Positions 22,723 through 34,554 of a stretch of DNA of 64,000 nt are shown piece by piece; the stretch's first letter is position 1; each line of letters opens with the position of its first letter. The stretch is from Pollenia angustigena (taxonomy: Eukaryota > Arthropoda > Insecta > Diptera > Polleniidae). The stretch lies in NCBI GenBank assembly GCA_930367215.1, contig OV884056.1, positions 41,478,308 to 41,542,307 on the forward strand, given 5' to 3'. The position numbers and the translations under genes were made by a program. The notes under the pieces were generated by a model. The model made no database searches. It had not been told where the DNA came from and was given only the letters and a program-made list of their open reading frames with translations.

Positions 22723-23356
22723 ACAAGTAAGAAAGTATAGTCGGTCAAGCCCGACCATATGATACCCTACACCACAGTATTGAAAATTACATCATGCTTA
22801 TGTGTCCATATAAATATAAATTTATCTATGCTTATAAACTTCATGAAAATCGGTTTGAAAGTTTGTGAGAGGCAGAAATTGCCCCCTACCTCCCCTTGTG
22901 GTCCTATTTCTTAAAAACTCTATAGCTAATGTGTCCCTATAGATATGGATCTGTCTATGTTTTAAATTTCATTAAAATCGGTTTGAGAGGCAGAAATTGC
23001 CCCTATCTCCCCTCGTGGTCCTATTTTTTAAAAAAATGCATACATTTTGTGTCCATATAGTCATGGTTCTATCTATGTTTTAAATTTCATTGAAATCGGT
23101 TTGATAGTTTCTGAGAGGAAGAAATTTCCCCCTATCTTCCCTCGTGGTCCTACGATTCGGCCCATTTTCAATAGGCTTGGTCCTTGTGCCAATAAGAACC
23201 TATGATCCAAATTTCATCAACTTATCTTATCAACAGAAAGTGATTCTAAGACGATCGGTATACTTTAAGGTAGGCCTAGGACCAATATTTTAAGGCGTTA
23301 CACACATCAGCACAAATGCATAATACCCTCTCCACTATTGTGGTGTGGGTATAAAA
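22723..23356 (-). repeat. TATACCC-type dispersed repeat, inverted
   Basis: Read on the minus strand it runs from TATACCCACACCACAATAGT at 23356 to GACTATACTTTCTTACTTGT at 22723. Three internal sub-repeats 'AAATTTCATnnAAATCGGTTTGA...TTTCTGAGAGGCAGAAAT' of about 130 bp are visible at 22830, 22960 and 23080. Confidence 0.75.
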
Positions 23357-23359
23357 AAA

Positions 23360-24065
23360 GAAATGAAACTTGGCAAAATGCGAGCCAAATTGGAACAGAT
23401 TCACCAGATAGCATCGAATGTTGGTCTTCATATCAACATCGACAAAACAAAGGTTCAACACAGGGTCAACAACATAGAGCTCGAGGATGTGCAATCGTTT
23501 TGCTACTTAGGAAGCATAGTTTCCTCCACGGGCGGCTCCCTTGAAGATATTGCATATCGCATAAGAAAGGCAAAGCAGTCATTCGGAGCATTACAAAAAA
23601 TATTAAAATCATCACAAATACATACAGGTACTAAGCTGCATCTTTTCGCCTCAAATGTTCGCTCTACCCTGCTATATGGATGTGAATCCTGGAACTGCAC
23701 GGCAAACGACATAAAACACCTACAGGTATTCATTAACCGCTGCTTGCGGAAAATATTGAGAATTTTTTGGCCGAACGTGGCAAAGAACAGGCGAAACACC
23801 AATCCGTATAGAAATTGCAAAAGGGAGATGAAGCTGGATTGGCCATATCCTAAGAAGACCTCATGATGATATATCGAAGATGACAATTGACTGGAATCCC
23901 CAAGGCAGCAGGAGAAGAGGTAGACACGCGAACACCTGGAGAAGGCTACTAGAATCCAAGATAAGCAAAACAGGAAAAACCTGGCCTGAAATCAGACTAA
24001 TGGCACAGGATAGATCCGGATGGAAGGATTTCGTTACGGCCCTTTGTTCCAACTTGAAACCATAG
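23360..24065 (+). pseudogene. RTE-clade LINE reverse transcriptase, C-terminal remnant
   Basis: The translation includes ASNVGLHINIDKTKVQ, CYLGSIVSSTGGSLEDIAYR, LLYGCESWNC, FINRCLRKILRIFWPN and, after a frameshift near 23800, WNPQGSRRRGRHANTWRR and KDFVTALCSNLKP. These are the thumb and C-terminal motifs of RTE-type reverse transcriptases. The 5' end is truncated directly at the end of the TATACCC repeat (5'-truncated LINE insertion), and a TATATATA-rich tail follows the stop. The frame at 23503-23886 on the other strand is a shadow. Confidence 0.85.
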
Positions 24066-24426
24066 GAATCAATATATGTATATATAAAATGCGATTAAAG
24101 TTTTCAGTATGTACCCTTATATTATTAGATTTAATAAATTATATTTTGCTATAACTTTGGTTCAGTTGCAGATATAATTCTGATTTTTTTTTTGTACATA
24201 TAAAGAAGATATGAATGAACACTTTTGCTTAAGTGACCTTTTGATTTTTTGAGATATGATTATGTTGCAATAAAGAAGCGATATGAATCAATTTTGTAAT
24301 TAACATTTGTTTAAATAAAACTAATCAAAAGTTTTAAGTTTGTTTTTTTTGTGGATATTTTTAAGTTTTTTTTCTGGGTACATTCATTTTTGAAATATGC
24401 ATATTTAAACTTGCCCTGCTTATAAC

Positions 24427-24667
24427 ATATCGCTCATTTGCTGCAAGACCGGCATAAATAAAAAAATGAAATTTTGGAGTTAGAGATGCAGAATTGTTCT
24501 TTATATTGTGTATTAAATTCATCTTTATATCTTGTATACTTTCCCAGTTTGAAGAGAATGTATCTTCTTTTTTTCTAAGTAGTTAGAGCAAATCAAAAAC
24601 TTTAAATGCGTTTATCTCGAAATGGATTGGTTTGAGTTATGCCGGTCTAGCTGCAAATGAGCGATAT
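24427..24667. repeat. Short TIR element (ATATCGCTCATTTGC ends)
   Basis: ATATCGCTCATTTGCTGCAA plus GACCGGCATAA is mirrored by TTATGCCGGTCTAGCTGCAA plus ATGAGCGATAT. 241 bp, arms of about 31 bp. MITE-like; target duplication not resolved. Confidence 0.75.
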
Positions 24668-26349
24668 ATGAAAAAAACCATACTAAAAGTAAACAAGTTC
24701 TAGTCATTAAAGGGTTAATATAGTAAAGTTTTTAGCTACATATGCACATGCCAAACTACAGCATCTTTTTTCGATATAAAATTTTTTTTTTAATTTTTTT
24801 AAATTGCATTGCTACATAACAGCCTGAAACCAACAACAGACTAGTTTTGTAGCTGATTTATTCATTCGTAGCTGTTTGGAAATATGTGCGCCTTTTTATA
24901 ACTCTTAACAATTTACACGTCCAAAGACCTAAACGAGCATAAAACCAGAAGTAAAAGAAATTGTTTTTGATTATGTTGCCCTGCTGTTTACTTATTAAGT
25001 GTTAAATAATTTCGTAGTAGTACTCGTATTTAGTCATTAGCTAAAATAAACCAGTAATTTATTTTTTGTACAAAAAAATGTTAAAAAAAGCCATAAAACA
25101 AGCAAATAAAGTGTGTTATTTGTGCAATATGTATCAATAGGAAATACGTTAGGAGAGTAATGGGTCATTGTAAGAGCACAGTGGCACGCAAGAGCGTTAA
25201 TGATTTGATCTAGCTAATATACAAAATATTTCTAGCAAAAAGCAATTTTTAGCCCTACACAATTTTCTTAGGCACCATGGCCACACTTCAGTATATTGTT
25301 AATCAAATATCTTTTTAAAACTTAAAAAACTAATTTAAATTTTTGTTTGTTTATACAAATCAGTTTTATATTATCAAAAGTAAAACTTTGTCTGTTCGGA
25401 CGCAAAAAACATTTGTACATGGATAATGATATCTCAACGTCAACGAAGTTATAAGAGAATACTTGAAAGATGCCAATGCATTTGCAGAAAATTCATTTTC
25501 AGATCCCACTTTGATTCCAGATTAGATCAAACAAAATTTGAATTAGGGGAACCAAGCAGTGATGCCAGGAGAAATTTCAAAAAATCCAATTTTTCCCTAC
25601 CACCAAAAAAATTGTTCCTACGTTGTTAGTATTTAATAATTTTTAGCAAGCTTGGTACCAAATAATAAGGAAGGCTCTGTAAAACTTTAGAAATATATTT
25701 TATTCAGTTACCCTGAACTAAAATATAAAAAAACTTTCCATTTAAAAGTATATCCTTCCTTATCCTTTAAGGTTTTCAGGGTTTAAAAAACTGCAGCCAA
25801 AATAAAAAAAATTGCTTTTTCTGCCACTTTTTGATTTTTCACTGGACAAAAATAAACTGTTGCTTCTGATTCATTCAATGAAAACAGTCGTAGTCCAGGC
25901 AGAAGCAAAAAACGACAAGTTGTACACAACAAAGAACATCGGCAGTCGACATGTTCGGAAGTGTTTGGCTTGACAGACTGAAACTTTTAATACATCCCGA
26001 AGTTAACGAAGATGGGGCGTTGTGTTTTGATTTTGTTTGAAGTGCGTTTTCCTATTATGTCTTAAGTCACTTGTTGGAAGAAAAAAATAAATTGTTAAAG
26101 TATTTTAATTAAAAAGTTTTAGATGTACCCAGGAGCATACAATTATAAAACATAATTTTAATATTTAAATACATATTACTTTAAACTTTAAGTATATCAC
26201 AACCACAGAATACAAAAGAACTGTAAAAAGTGACGTGTGAAAAAGGCGCAAATCAGTTGCGAGGGCAGCTTTCTTAGAAAGACACAAAAAAAAAAAAACG
26301 CAAAATCGTTCGTCTCGTAACAGTTCTGTTAGTATTCTGTGATCACAGC
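24668..26349. other. Intergenic, no gene recognised
   Basis: The + frame 25426-25629 has mixed composition and two strongly basic stretches but no recognisable domain. No element termini found. Confidence 0.4.
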
Positions 26350-26516
26350 TCAAGTAATGGCAACAATATGACTCGCATTAATGTTATTCGTGTCTTCCTT
26401 CAAATTCATTGTTCTCTTAATTTGTTGTTGTATTCTAAGGCTTTCAATTGTGTATCCCTTCTTTTCTTTGTTTTCTATATCTAGAATTTTAACATCATCG
26501 AGCTTAATTGTGTACA
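26350..26516 (-). CDS. Possible terminal coding exon, unknown
   Basis: On the minus strand a pyrimidine-rich tract ending TTGTCTCCAG at 26517 is followed by an open frame of 55 codons (YTIKLDDVKILDIENKEKKG ... NINASHIVAIT) ending at a stop at 26350. The charged, non-repetitive composition looks protein-like, unlike neighbouring frames, but there is no ATG and no upstream partner exon was found. It could be an exon of a host gene, a remnant, or chance. Confidence 0.2.
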
Positions 26517-26750
26517 CTGGAGACAAGAATGGGAGAACACAAGATGGACATAATGCGGAGAAAAGAGACAACAGCACTAGCACAAAAAAAGGACTTGGCG
26601 ATTTTTGATATTGAATTTGGCGAAAAGGTCAAATTAAATCTGACAGCCCTGCTAAACGCCATCTAACGTTTTTTTTTTTCAACTAGTGCTTATTTCTAAG
26701 CTCATGTCTGATTTGACAGATAATTAGTTTTATCCTTCCGCTGAACGAAT

Positions 26751-27429
26751 ATGGTTGGTGGGCCTGCGATCGACTTACAGAAGATGCCGATTTTGCCAAA
26801 AAAAATCATCTTTTCAGATGAAGCTCATTTTGATCTTGGCGGGTATGTAAACAAGCAAAATTGTCGCATTTGGGGCACAGAAAACCCACACGCATACATT
26901 GAAAAGCCGATGCACCCAAAACGAGTCACTTTTTGGTGCGGATTTTGGTCCAGAGGCATAACTGGCCCATTTTTCTTCGAAAATGAGCAAGGAGTGGCCG
27001 TTACAGTCAATGGCGATCGTTATCGGGCCATGTTGAACGAATTTTTGTTCACAAAAATGGAAGAGGAGGATATTGGCAACATTGTGGTTTCAACAGGACG
27101 ACGCTATGTGTCACACAGCCGAAGCTACACTCGATGTTTTGCGCCCTGTTTTTGAAGATCGCATTATCAGTCGCAGAGCTGATGTCGTTTGGCCACCTCG
27201 GAGCTGCGATTTGACACCGTTGGACTATTATTTGTGGGGTGCCGTCAAAGATAAGTGTTACGCCGACAAGTCAGAGACAATTGACGCTTTAAAGGACAAT
27301 ATTCGTGAAGCCATTGGTGAAATACAGCTGCACACAATCGATAATGTGCTTAAAAATTGGACCGATCGCGTAGGCTACTGCATGGCCAGCCGAGGCAGCC
27401 ATTCGAATGAAATTATTTTCCATTATTAA
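26751..27429 (+). pseudogene. DD41D mariner transposase, 5'-truncated with frameshifts
   Basis: It includes the first catalytic block IIFSDEAHFDLGGYVNKQNC, then PMHPKRVTFWCGFWSRGITG, TVNGDRYRAMLNEFL, the second Asp in WFQQDDAMCH and the third in DLTPLDYYLWG, 41 residues apart (DD41D). The C-terminus reads HSNEIIFHY. Frameshifts lie in the A-run near 26797 and near 27082 (WFQQD is read out of frame). The N-terminal third, with the helix-turn-helix region, is missing. It is the best preserved catalytic domain in the window but not functional. Confidence 0.85.
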
Positions 27430-27963
27430 CCGGAAGGATTGTACTTTCAAATAAAAAAAGAAATTTGAGAAAATATTCAGTTGTTTTTTTATAGCATTTT
27501 CAAAAAAAAAAGTACAATGCACCAAAATAGATCCCCCATTTTTCACTGTGGATTTCTATATTTTAATGTCTACCTACGGCGGTTTTATTTGTATCACTGA
27601 TTTAACCAAGTATTAAAAAAAAACACGATAACACGTTAAATGTTTTTGCATTTACTAAACATTTAGCGCTAAACTTTCGGCACATTACATCTTTATCGAA
27701 ATATTTTTTGTCTGTTTGACTTGGCTAAACTAATTTTTATATTACCCACTATGTAAACTCTTAATCATATCGAAAGAAAACAACTACAAATCGTCATTAT
27801 TTCATCACCAGTTCTTTGTCATCACTAAATTATTAAAAAACTGTGCTATCGCCATTCTCGCATGGCAGCTCATATCCTAGCAAAGACACGAATCAATTAG
27901 TAATGATGTATACACTAAAAAGCATTCTACATAGTTGGCAAAGCGAAATAGAAGCGAAAAATC
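27430..27963. other. Mariner 3' flank and AT-rich intergenic DNA
   Basis: The mariner right end probably lies near 27540. No exact terminal repeat could be matched because the left end is missing. Confidence 0.35.
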
Positions 27964-28158
27964 AAGGCGAATTAATTTTTCAGGTGGCGTTGAAAGCACA
28001 GCTGTGCTACTTTTTTTAAATTAGAGATAGAAATGTCAAAAGTTACTTGTGTTTTTGACTTATCGGCCAACGAAAGCAGCAATAAAATACATTGTTGTGT
28101 TTTTGCTGTTGTTAATTGTTGTAGTATCAACACCACCGTTTACATGAATTCGCCTTGC
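27964..28158. repeat. Short TIR element (CAAGGCGAATTAAT)
   Basis: CAAGGCGAATTAAT at the left and ATGAATTCGCCTTG at the right are inverted copies. The related element at 41337-41460 also has CCAAGGCGAATTTAAAACAG near its left end. MITE-like. Confidence 0.55.
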
Positions 28159-28275
28159 GAAAAATCTTTATGTATTTTAAAATTTTAAGTTAAACAAAAA
28201 GGGGTGGGTTAAAATTAATTCTCTTTTTAAAAAATACAAGTGTGAAACTTTTTTATTATTCATCTCAGACACCAT

Positions 28276-29159
28276 CAGCGTTGCCAGAATTAAGATTTTA
28301 TCTTATTTTTTGAACAAAATAAGATTTGAAGATTTTTTTTCTCAAATTAAGATTTTTTATTTTTAGAAATAAAGATTTTTAACTTTAAGTTTGTACAACA
28401 TACACATTTTTTTAACAGTTAATTTTTTAAAACAATGAGTTTTTATATCAGATTGCTGTCTATTGGTATTGCACACTTGTACTTTTGTACTAAAATGCAT
28501 CAATAAGGGCATCAAAACATTAAAAAAGCATCATAGATTCGCGGTTGTTCATTTTGTGAATATTGATGAAAAACAATTATTTGTGAAAAGAAAATATGTA
28601 TATTTATAAAGATTAATTTATTAAAGAACAAAAAAGTTCATGTATTTAGTACCAAAAGGTTAAACTAATGGAACTTATCCCTAGGATTACCGTCTTGGTC
28701 TGGCCAGACCAAATTTGTGTTTTCCTTGCAATATTTTTCAAATATGTATAACAAAAAACAGGGGCGTATAAATGATATGTGCTGAATCGAATAAAACTAA
28801 TTTGGATTCTATTGGAGCAAACTAGTGGGGTGAAATTCTATTTTTATGTATTATTAGAATTTAATTACTTTCGGTGAAACTTCTTTATATAAATGGACTT
28901 CTTTATGTTCTTATTAATTAGAAATTAAATGAATTTCAAATGTATTTTTTTTGGAAAATATGACTAAAAACACAATTTTAAACCTACAATCTAATTTTGT
29001 ATACATATAATTATCCATAATAAAAAGAAGTTTCTTTTAAAAAATTAATAATTTTTACTTTTTTGCCCTTGTTATAAAAAATTTTAAGATTTTTCTCTTC
29101 AAAATAAGATTTTTTTTCGCCAAAAGAAGATTTTCCTTCCAAATTTTCTGGCAACGCTG
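28276..29159. mobile_element. hAT-like MITE with 8-bp target duplication GACACCAT
   Basis: The termini CAGCGTTGCCAGAA and inverted CAGCGTTGCCAGAAAATTTG are flanked by identical 8-mers GACACCAT (28268-28275 and 29160-29167). CAG...TTGCCA ends and an 8-bp duplication are typical for hAT. 884 bp, AT-rich, no transposase. Confidence 0.85.
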
Positions 29160-29289
29160 GACACCATAAAGTATACAATTCTGTATTAACTCAAAATAAA
29201 AAAACAATTTTTAATTTTACATTAAAGACATATGGAAAAGAATTTTGATACCAACAACCGTTTCAGTACCAAAAACATATAAAATAGCA

Positions 29290-29480
29290 TGATATTTTTA
29301 GTTATGAATATAACATGTCGATTTCGATATATTCTAGATGGTTGGGTAATTCAAAGTCGATTTAGACATGTCCGTATGTCTGTCCGCCTATTGAAAACAC
29401 GCCGTTGGAAATTTTCGAAAAGGGTCAAAAAAAGGGGATTTTCCAGAAAAAGGGGTCAAAAAAGGGTATTTCAATAAAAA
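29290..29480 (+). repeat. TATACCC-family fragment (GTCCGTATGTCTGTCCG)
   Basis: ATATTCTAGATGGTTGGG, AAGTCGATTTAGACATGTCC and GTATGTCTGTCCGCC follow the internal order of the TATACCC repeats. The + frame over it is a shadow. Confidence 0.45.
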
Positions 29481-29527
29481 AAATGTCAAGTTTTTTATAA
29501 GCAGTATTTTACATTTAAATGCTCAGT

Positions 29528-29897
29528 TAGTCTTTACTTTCTGTTTCTGTTCTGTTCCGTGCCGTTCTGTTACGAAATTGTAATAGCTACTTTTTCTGTA
29601 GTAACTTATCAGCCATTAATGACAAATTTATTAGTTTTGCACCGTCCATTGTTTCATTCCAATCACTTTAATGCAAATAAATTAAATTTTATGAATTCTT
29701 AAAATCAAAATATTGTTTATTTCAACATAAATATGTATTTTTTATTATTTATTTTGCTGTCACTTACAATAACTTAACAATTTTTTGATTTTAACAAACT
29801 GAACCGCAACAGAACAGAAAAACTAATCAATTTCACAGGTTCTTAATAACAAAAACAAATCAGCTGATTCGTTACAGAACAGAAAGTAAAGACTAAT
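29528..29897. repeat. Inverted-repeat element (TAGTCTTTACTTTCTGTT)
   Basis: TTAGTCTTTACTTTCTGTTT and TTCTGTTCTG at the left are mirrored by CAGAACAGAAAGTAAAGACT at the right. The left flank TTA and right flank TAA both match the TWA type but are not identical, so class assignment is open. Confidence 0.55.
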
Positions 29898-29907
29898 TCT
29901 GCCTTAA

Positions 29908-30561
29908 CCCTAGAAAGATAACGTTATTTTTTTGTACTGAAAAGATAACGACACGTCTGAAAGACGTATGCTTGTTTATATCCTTTAAAGGATATCATCG
30001 CATATAATATTGATCAATTTTATTGTTGAAATCATTTATTTATAGATTCCTTTTAAAAAAATATAATTTTTAAGCAGAAAATTATAATAAAAATAAAATT
30101 CAATTAGCATTATCAAAAATTAAAGAGTTTTAATAAAGGACTTCAGTTCGGTTCTAAAAACTTTAATAAATATTTTCTTTGTACTTTATGTAGATAATGT
30201 TATCTGTATTAACTTATATAAACCAAAAAAAATTATTTGAATAACATTATGTGCAAGATTTACAAATTTAAGTTTTGTGGTCGCCACATACAGGTATTAC
30301 CCAAGCCGCGCTTACAACACATTTTTAAAACAATACCTTAAAATACAACCAAAACACAAAGTTATCTTCGCTACAAAAGTAACACTAAAGATAACCATAC
30401 GTCTCTCAGACATATGTTGTGTTTATTGGTGTTTTTTTCTCAAAAAATACATAACTTACAACATAAAAACTGCCACTACCAACTAGGTAGGATTATTAAA
30501 CGTGAGAAAGTTGTATGTTAACAAATGTGAAAGTAAGAGCACAAAATTTAAATTTCTAGGG
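29908..30561. mobile_element. piggyBac-like MITE, TTAA target duplication
   Basis: It starts CCCTAGAAAGATAAC and ends TTTCTAGGG, flanked on both sides by TTAA (29904-29907, 30562-30565). CCCTAGAAA termini at TTAA sites are the hallmark of piggyBac. An internal inverted pair, AGATAACGACACGTCTGAAA near 29943 and AAAGATAACCATACGTCTCT near 30389, is a further structural match. 654 bp, too short for a transposase; the frame 30277-30486 lies inside it and is not considered coding. Confidence 0.85.
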
Positions 30562-30565
30562 TTAA

Positions 30566-31683
30566 ATTAACATTATAAGACCAATTTTTTTTATAAGCAA
30601 ACAAAAAAATAATAATTTTTTATGGAATGCTCTGTCCTGTTTTTAACGCCTGACAAAAAGTTTATTCTCTATCATTATAGCTAATTTTTTAATACTTTTT
30701 ATGTAATTTTCCGATTTATTGATGTCAAAAAATTTTAGTGTTTGTTTTAAAATTTGCAATCGTTCGCGAATTGTAACCATTTTCTCGATTAAAGCGATTT
30801 TTTCCTGTTAGTGTCAGATTTTTTAAAGCTTTTACGATTTTTAATAAATATAAGACTTTGCTATCATACCGCTGTTACTAAATATTTGGGAATTTCCGCT
30901 AATTTAGCAATATTTAACTCTTGTTTTCATTCCTGTTAGGGCACTCTCAACACTGTCGATTCAAAAGGGTGCGAAAAGTTTAATACCTTTTGCCATTATT
31001 AAGGGTGAATTTTTTTGAATAAAACATACTGCTATTTAAGAGAGCAAAACACCAAATTGCATTTTTTTAATAAAATGTCAAATTTTTATTTTGAAAAGAA
31101 ACTACCGTAAAAAATAACAAATATGTATATGAGTTACGTTTGCGCTTAGGGAAATTGTACTTTACTATCAAAAATCAAGGGGAAGAAGCCATGGAATTGT
31201 AAGTTTATAGTTTGAGTCTGTTCCATATTAAGCAATGCTTATTTCGAAAACATTTGTTTAGCACTTCTGTTCCGCAGTGTTGACAAAAACAAAATGTGAG
31301 AGCTACTTCCAAAAAAGTGTCACAAAATAGGTGATATTGATACAAAAGTATAAATTAAAAAAAGGGTAATAAAAGGTATCAACACCGTCGAAAAAGGGTC
31401 AAATTGATACTTTAGTATCACAACGGTAACGCTGATTGTCACAGCCACACAAAGAAGTTTATAGTGTACATGTGTCGACGTCGCACAAGCAGCATTTTTA
31501 TTCCTATGCACGCGTACATAGGATTTGCAAATGTGCCCGTCACTGCTCTAAAGAATTAAGTATAATGCACGGATTGATATAAGATTTGCACAAATTTTTT
31601 CTATTATAAAAAAATTTTTTTTTAATATTTTGTGAACAAAATCAAAAGACAGATTTTCATGGCTAAAAAAAAAATTGTATATG
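30566..31683. other. Intergenic, no gene recognised
   Basis: AT-rich. The minus frame 31320-31511 is hydrophobic but has no recognised domain. Confidence 0.4.
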
Positions 31684-31916
31684 GGCACTTCCACAGAAAA
31701 TCTCTCTTTTTGTCACGTCACGTCACCTAGCAATTATTCTTGTATTTTAGAACCACGTTGTTCAAATTTTTCCTCTCTTTCACTAAATGAAAACCTAGTT
31801 GCGCTCTACACCCAAATGCAAAAAAAGTAAATAATATTTTCATTATTCTTTCAGAAACGATTAAAAATGGTTGGTGACGTTACGTGACAAAAAGTAGACA
31901 TTTCTGTGGAAATACC
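31684..31916. repeat. MITE-like TIR element (GGGCACTTCCACAGAAA)
   Basis: GGCACTTCCACAGAAAATCT plus TTTTGTCACGTCACGTCACC is mirrored by GGTGACGTTACGTGACAAAA plus ACATTTCTGTGGAAATACC. 233 bp, arms of about 44 bp. Confidence 0.75.
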
Positions 31917-31973
31917 AATATGTATTTTTTATTGCACCGAAAATCATTTGTAAGCTTATTAAAAATTATTAGC

Positions 31974-32143
31974 GGAATTCTGTGTTTGGTGCAAATGGCA
32001 TTGCAAAAGGGCAAATGCAAAATATCGTAGCTCGTTTATGAAATCTACCGGTAACTTTTACATTTTGTGGTTAGATTAAACAAACAGCTACGATATTTTG
32101 CATTTGCCTTTCGCAAGACCATTTGCACTACCCACTGAATTCC
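31974..32143. repeat. MITE-like TIR element (GGAATTCTGTGTTTGG)
   Basis: The left arm (GGAATTCTGTGTTTGGTGCA ... AATATCGTAGCT) and the inverted right arm (AGCTACGATATTTTGCATTT ... CTGAATTCC) pair over about 58 bp with few mismatches, leaving a short loop. 170 bp. Confidence 0.8.
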
Positions 32144-32325
32144 ACTATTGTCTATTAATAAAGATAAAAATCAACTTTTAATTGTCACGTATGAAAAAAA
32201 TAACTATAAATACTTATACCCGATTTATAGATTTTTTTTTGTTTATTAAACAATACCTACCTATTTTCTTTATTGGTACATGCCAATAATCAATGTCTTA
32301 TGAGTTTTTTTTTCTTTTAAGCGTT

Positions 32326-32907
32326 TTTATACCCTTCACTACAAGTCTCATTCAGCTTATAGTTTCTGCAATATCGATCTTAAGTTAAAGCGGTGATAAT
32401 CAGTCCATAATTTCACATTTCCTCAATACAAGCTTCTTTCTGGAATAGATACTTTGTGTCCATAAACCATCTTTTTATTTTGGTATGAGGATTAAAGTTG
32501 GTCCAAACTTATTTTATTGTAATCTTAATTATTCCGCCAAATTGTATCTTATTGCAATCTTAATTTTTCCGCCACTACTCCCAAAAATAGATTTTAATGC
32601 CATAACTCCCTTATAAATGTTGCCTTTGACATGCAAATTGGCGAAGAAAAAATGTAATGGTACGTTCAAAAGTAACCATTGGTCCAATAGAAACCCCTCC
32701 TAAATTCACTTTAAGGTAAACAAATCTCATATAGATGAAGATATAAAAAAAAAAAAAAAAAAAAAAAAATCGGCATAAAGAACTTTTACATGGAAATTTA
32801 CCTCATAACATAGTAACATAGTAAACACTATCGCAAATTTGTTTATACATTTTGTTGGGTAGGGTATCATATTGTCGGGCTTGGCCGACTTTGCTTGCTT
32901 ACTTTTT
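32326..32907 (+). repeat. TATACCC-type dispersed repeat
   Basis: It begins TTTTTATACCCTTCACTAC and ends GTAGGGTATCATATTGTCGG plus GCTTGGCCGAC. It contains the CAGTCCATAATTTCAC and CTTTGTGTCCATAAACCATC blocks also present in the hAT-like copies. An A-run of about 26 bp lies near 32745. It retains the empty target for the MITE found at 20975. Confidence 0.7.
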
Positions 32908-33834
32908 TATAAGGGGATTAACTTGCGATTTAATTTTAATGTTCACGAACAGCATGCACTTGCATATAAATCCACCACCCACCTACGATTATTGTCCAAT
33001 TAAATAAAATTCAAATGCAACATTCTGTCTATTTTCATTTAATTTATTGAAATACACATAATTTTATAATTTTTTGTTGAATTTTAAAATTTTACACTTT
33101 TAAAATTTTAGCTAATTTTTGTATGATTAACCATAGAACTACTAAAAATTACTGTATAAATTGTTTTAATTTTATTTTGTTTTTTTTTTTTAATAAGGCA
33201 CATTTAACGAACTGCCATACTTATATAAGATAATTAAGTTAATAAGTAGTAATGATTAATAATTAAAATTTACGCAATACTTTGTACAATAAAAAAATAT
33301 AGAAAAATGCACTCGTTTAAAGAGAGGAGGGATAAAAATATTTAATACTTATTATTTAATTTAGTATGTATGTATGTGAGATATTTACAAAAATTATAAA
33401 AATAATCTAATGTGGAAAAATAAAAACAATAGCTAATTTTATATAAGAATATTTAGAACTAATTTATTGCAATTATTAATATTGTAGTTGTTGTTTGTAG
33501 TAAAATATAATTAATTTAAATTTAAGTCTTTTTTTTTGTGGGTAAATTGTTCAAAAGGAGTTTGGGGGAAATCTTTTCTCCTTAATACACGTTGAGCAAA
33601 ATATGTTTCTATACGGGTCAATAAATTTTCATACATATTCAGGTTACTTAAACCTTATTGTTGTCACCTCTATCATATTATGATTAAATCAATCCCATCT
33701 ATGGCCATAGCAATGGCTTACGCAGTTTTCCACAAATAATTGTAAAGTTGTTTTTTATAGAGGTAAAAAACTTCAAGTTGGCAGCACATTTTTAACTAGC
33801 GGCCATTTTGTCAGCTGTCAAGTGATTTATGTTG
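32908..33834. other. Intergenic, no gene recognised
   Basis: Very AT-rich; short GTATGTATGT microsatellite near 33365. No element ends. Confidence 0.4.
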
Positions 33835-33959
33835 AGCCCAATTATGAACAAAAATTCCCTGGGAGTTTTCTCCCTTCACTCATTTTTTCTATGTAAATTC
33901 AATTGTAAAAATAGGAAAAGGGAAGAAACTCCCGGGGAATTTGTATTCATATTTGGGCT
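33835..33959. repeat. Short TIR palindrome (AGCCCAATTATGAAC)
   Basis: AGCCCAATTATGAACAAAAA, TTCCCTGGGAGTTTTCTCCC on the left and GGGAAGAAACTCCCGGGGAA, TTCATATTTGGGCT on the right form a 125-bp hairpin. The + frame 33829-34086 crosses it and is not considered real. Confidence 0.7.
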
Positions 33960-34125
33960 GGTTGTTAAGTTGGTTTGGCATTTCAACATGAATAGAACAA
34001 CGGTTCCAAATTATGCAAATTTATTTTTAAAATCATGGTACTTTTTTTGTTTAGCAATGAAGCTCAAACTGACATATTCGGAGTGATAACACTGTGCAAC
34101 ATAAAAAAAAAAAAAAAAAAAACCA

Positions 34126-34533
34126 GCCTCTACAATTGCAACGCGAAATGAGACTATTGGTAGAGCAAATCTGCCAATGGGATTTGAAAAGTTAGCTCAG
34201 GTTCCCGAAATATTGGCCCCTAAAGTTTTTTAACTTTTTGAAAAGGCGTCAAAAATATACTAAATGTACTTCTGAGCCAAAATACTATTTCAGATGTCTT
34301 CAGTAGAAATGTATGTCGATTCTTTGCTTAGAATATATTAACCTTCTAACACTCATTTTAAGGTGTAATTTTTGTCCTTTTTTAACCTCTACACAAAAGT
34401 ATACTAAAACGGCACTTTAGAGGGTTAAAATCTTCGACGAATATTTTCAATATTTCAATGTATGTAAAACGAGCTTTTCCAAAATTTTAAAAATTTCAAG
34501 TCTAGTTTCATTTCGCGTTGCAAGTATTGAGGC
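34126..34533. repeat. TIR element (GCCTCTACAATTGCAACGCG)
   Basis: GCCTCTACAATTGCAACGCG plus AAATGAGACT is mirrored by AGTTTCATTTCGCGTTGCAA plus GTATTGAGGC. 408 bp, MITE-like, next to a mariner fragment. A 20-bp A-run lies just outside its left end. Confidence 0.7.
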
Positions 34534-34554
34534 TTGCGGCGAAGATCCGAATTT

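Noticed and set aside
23503..24052. Minus-strand frames opposite the RTE remnant
   Set aside because: They are antisense shadows of reverse transcriptase sequence.
33829..34086. 85-codon plus frame as a gene
   Set aside because: Its first half is a hairpin repeat and the rest is AT-driven.
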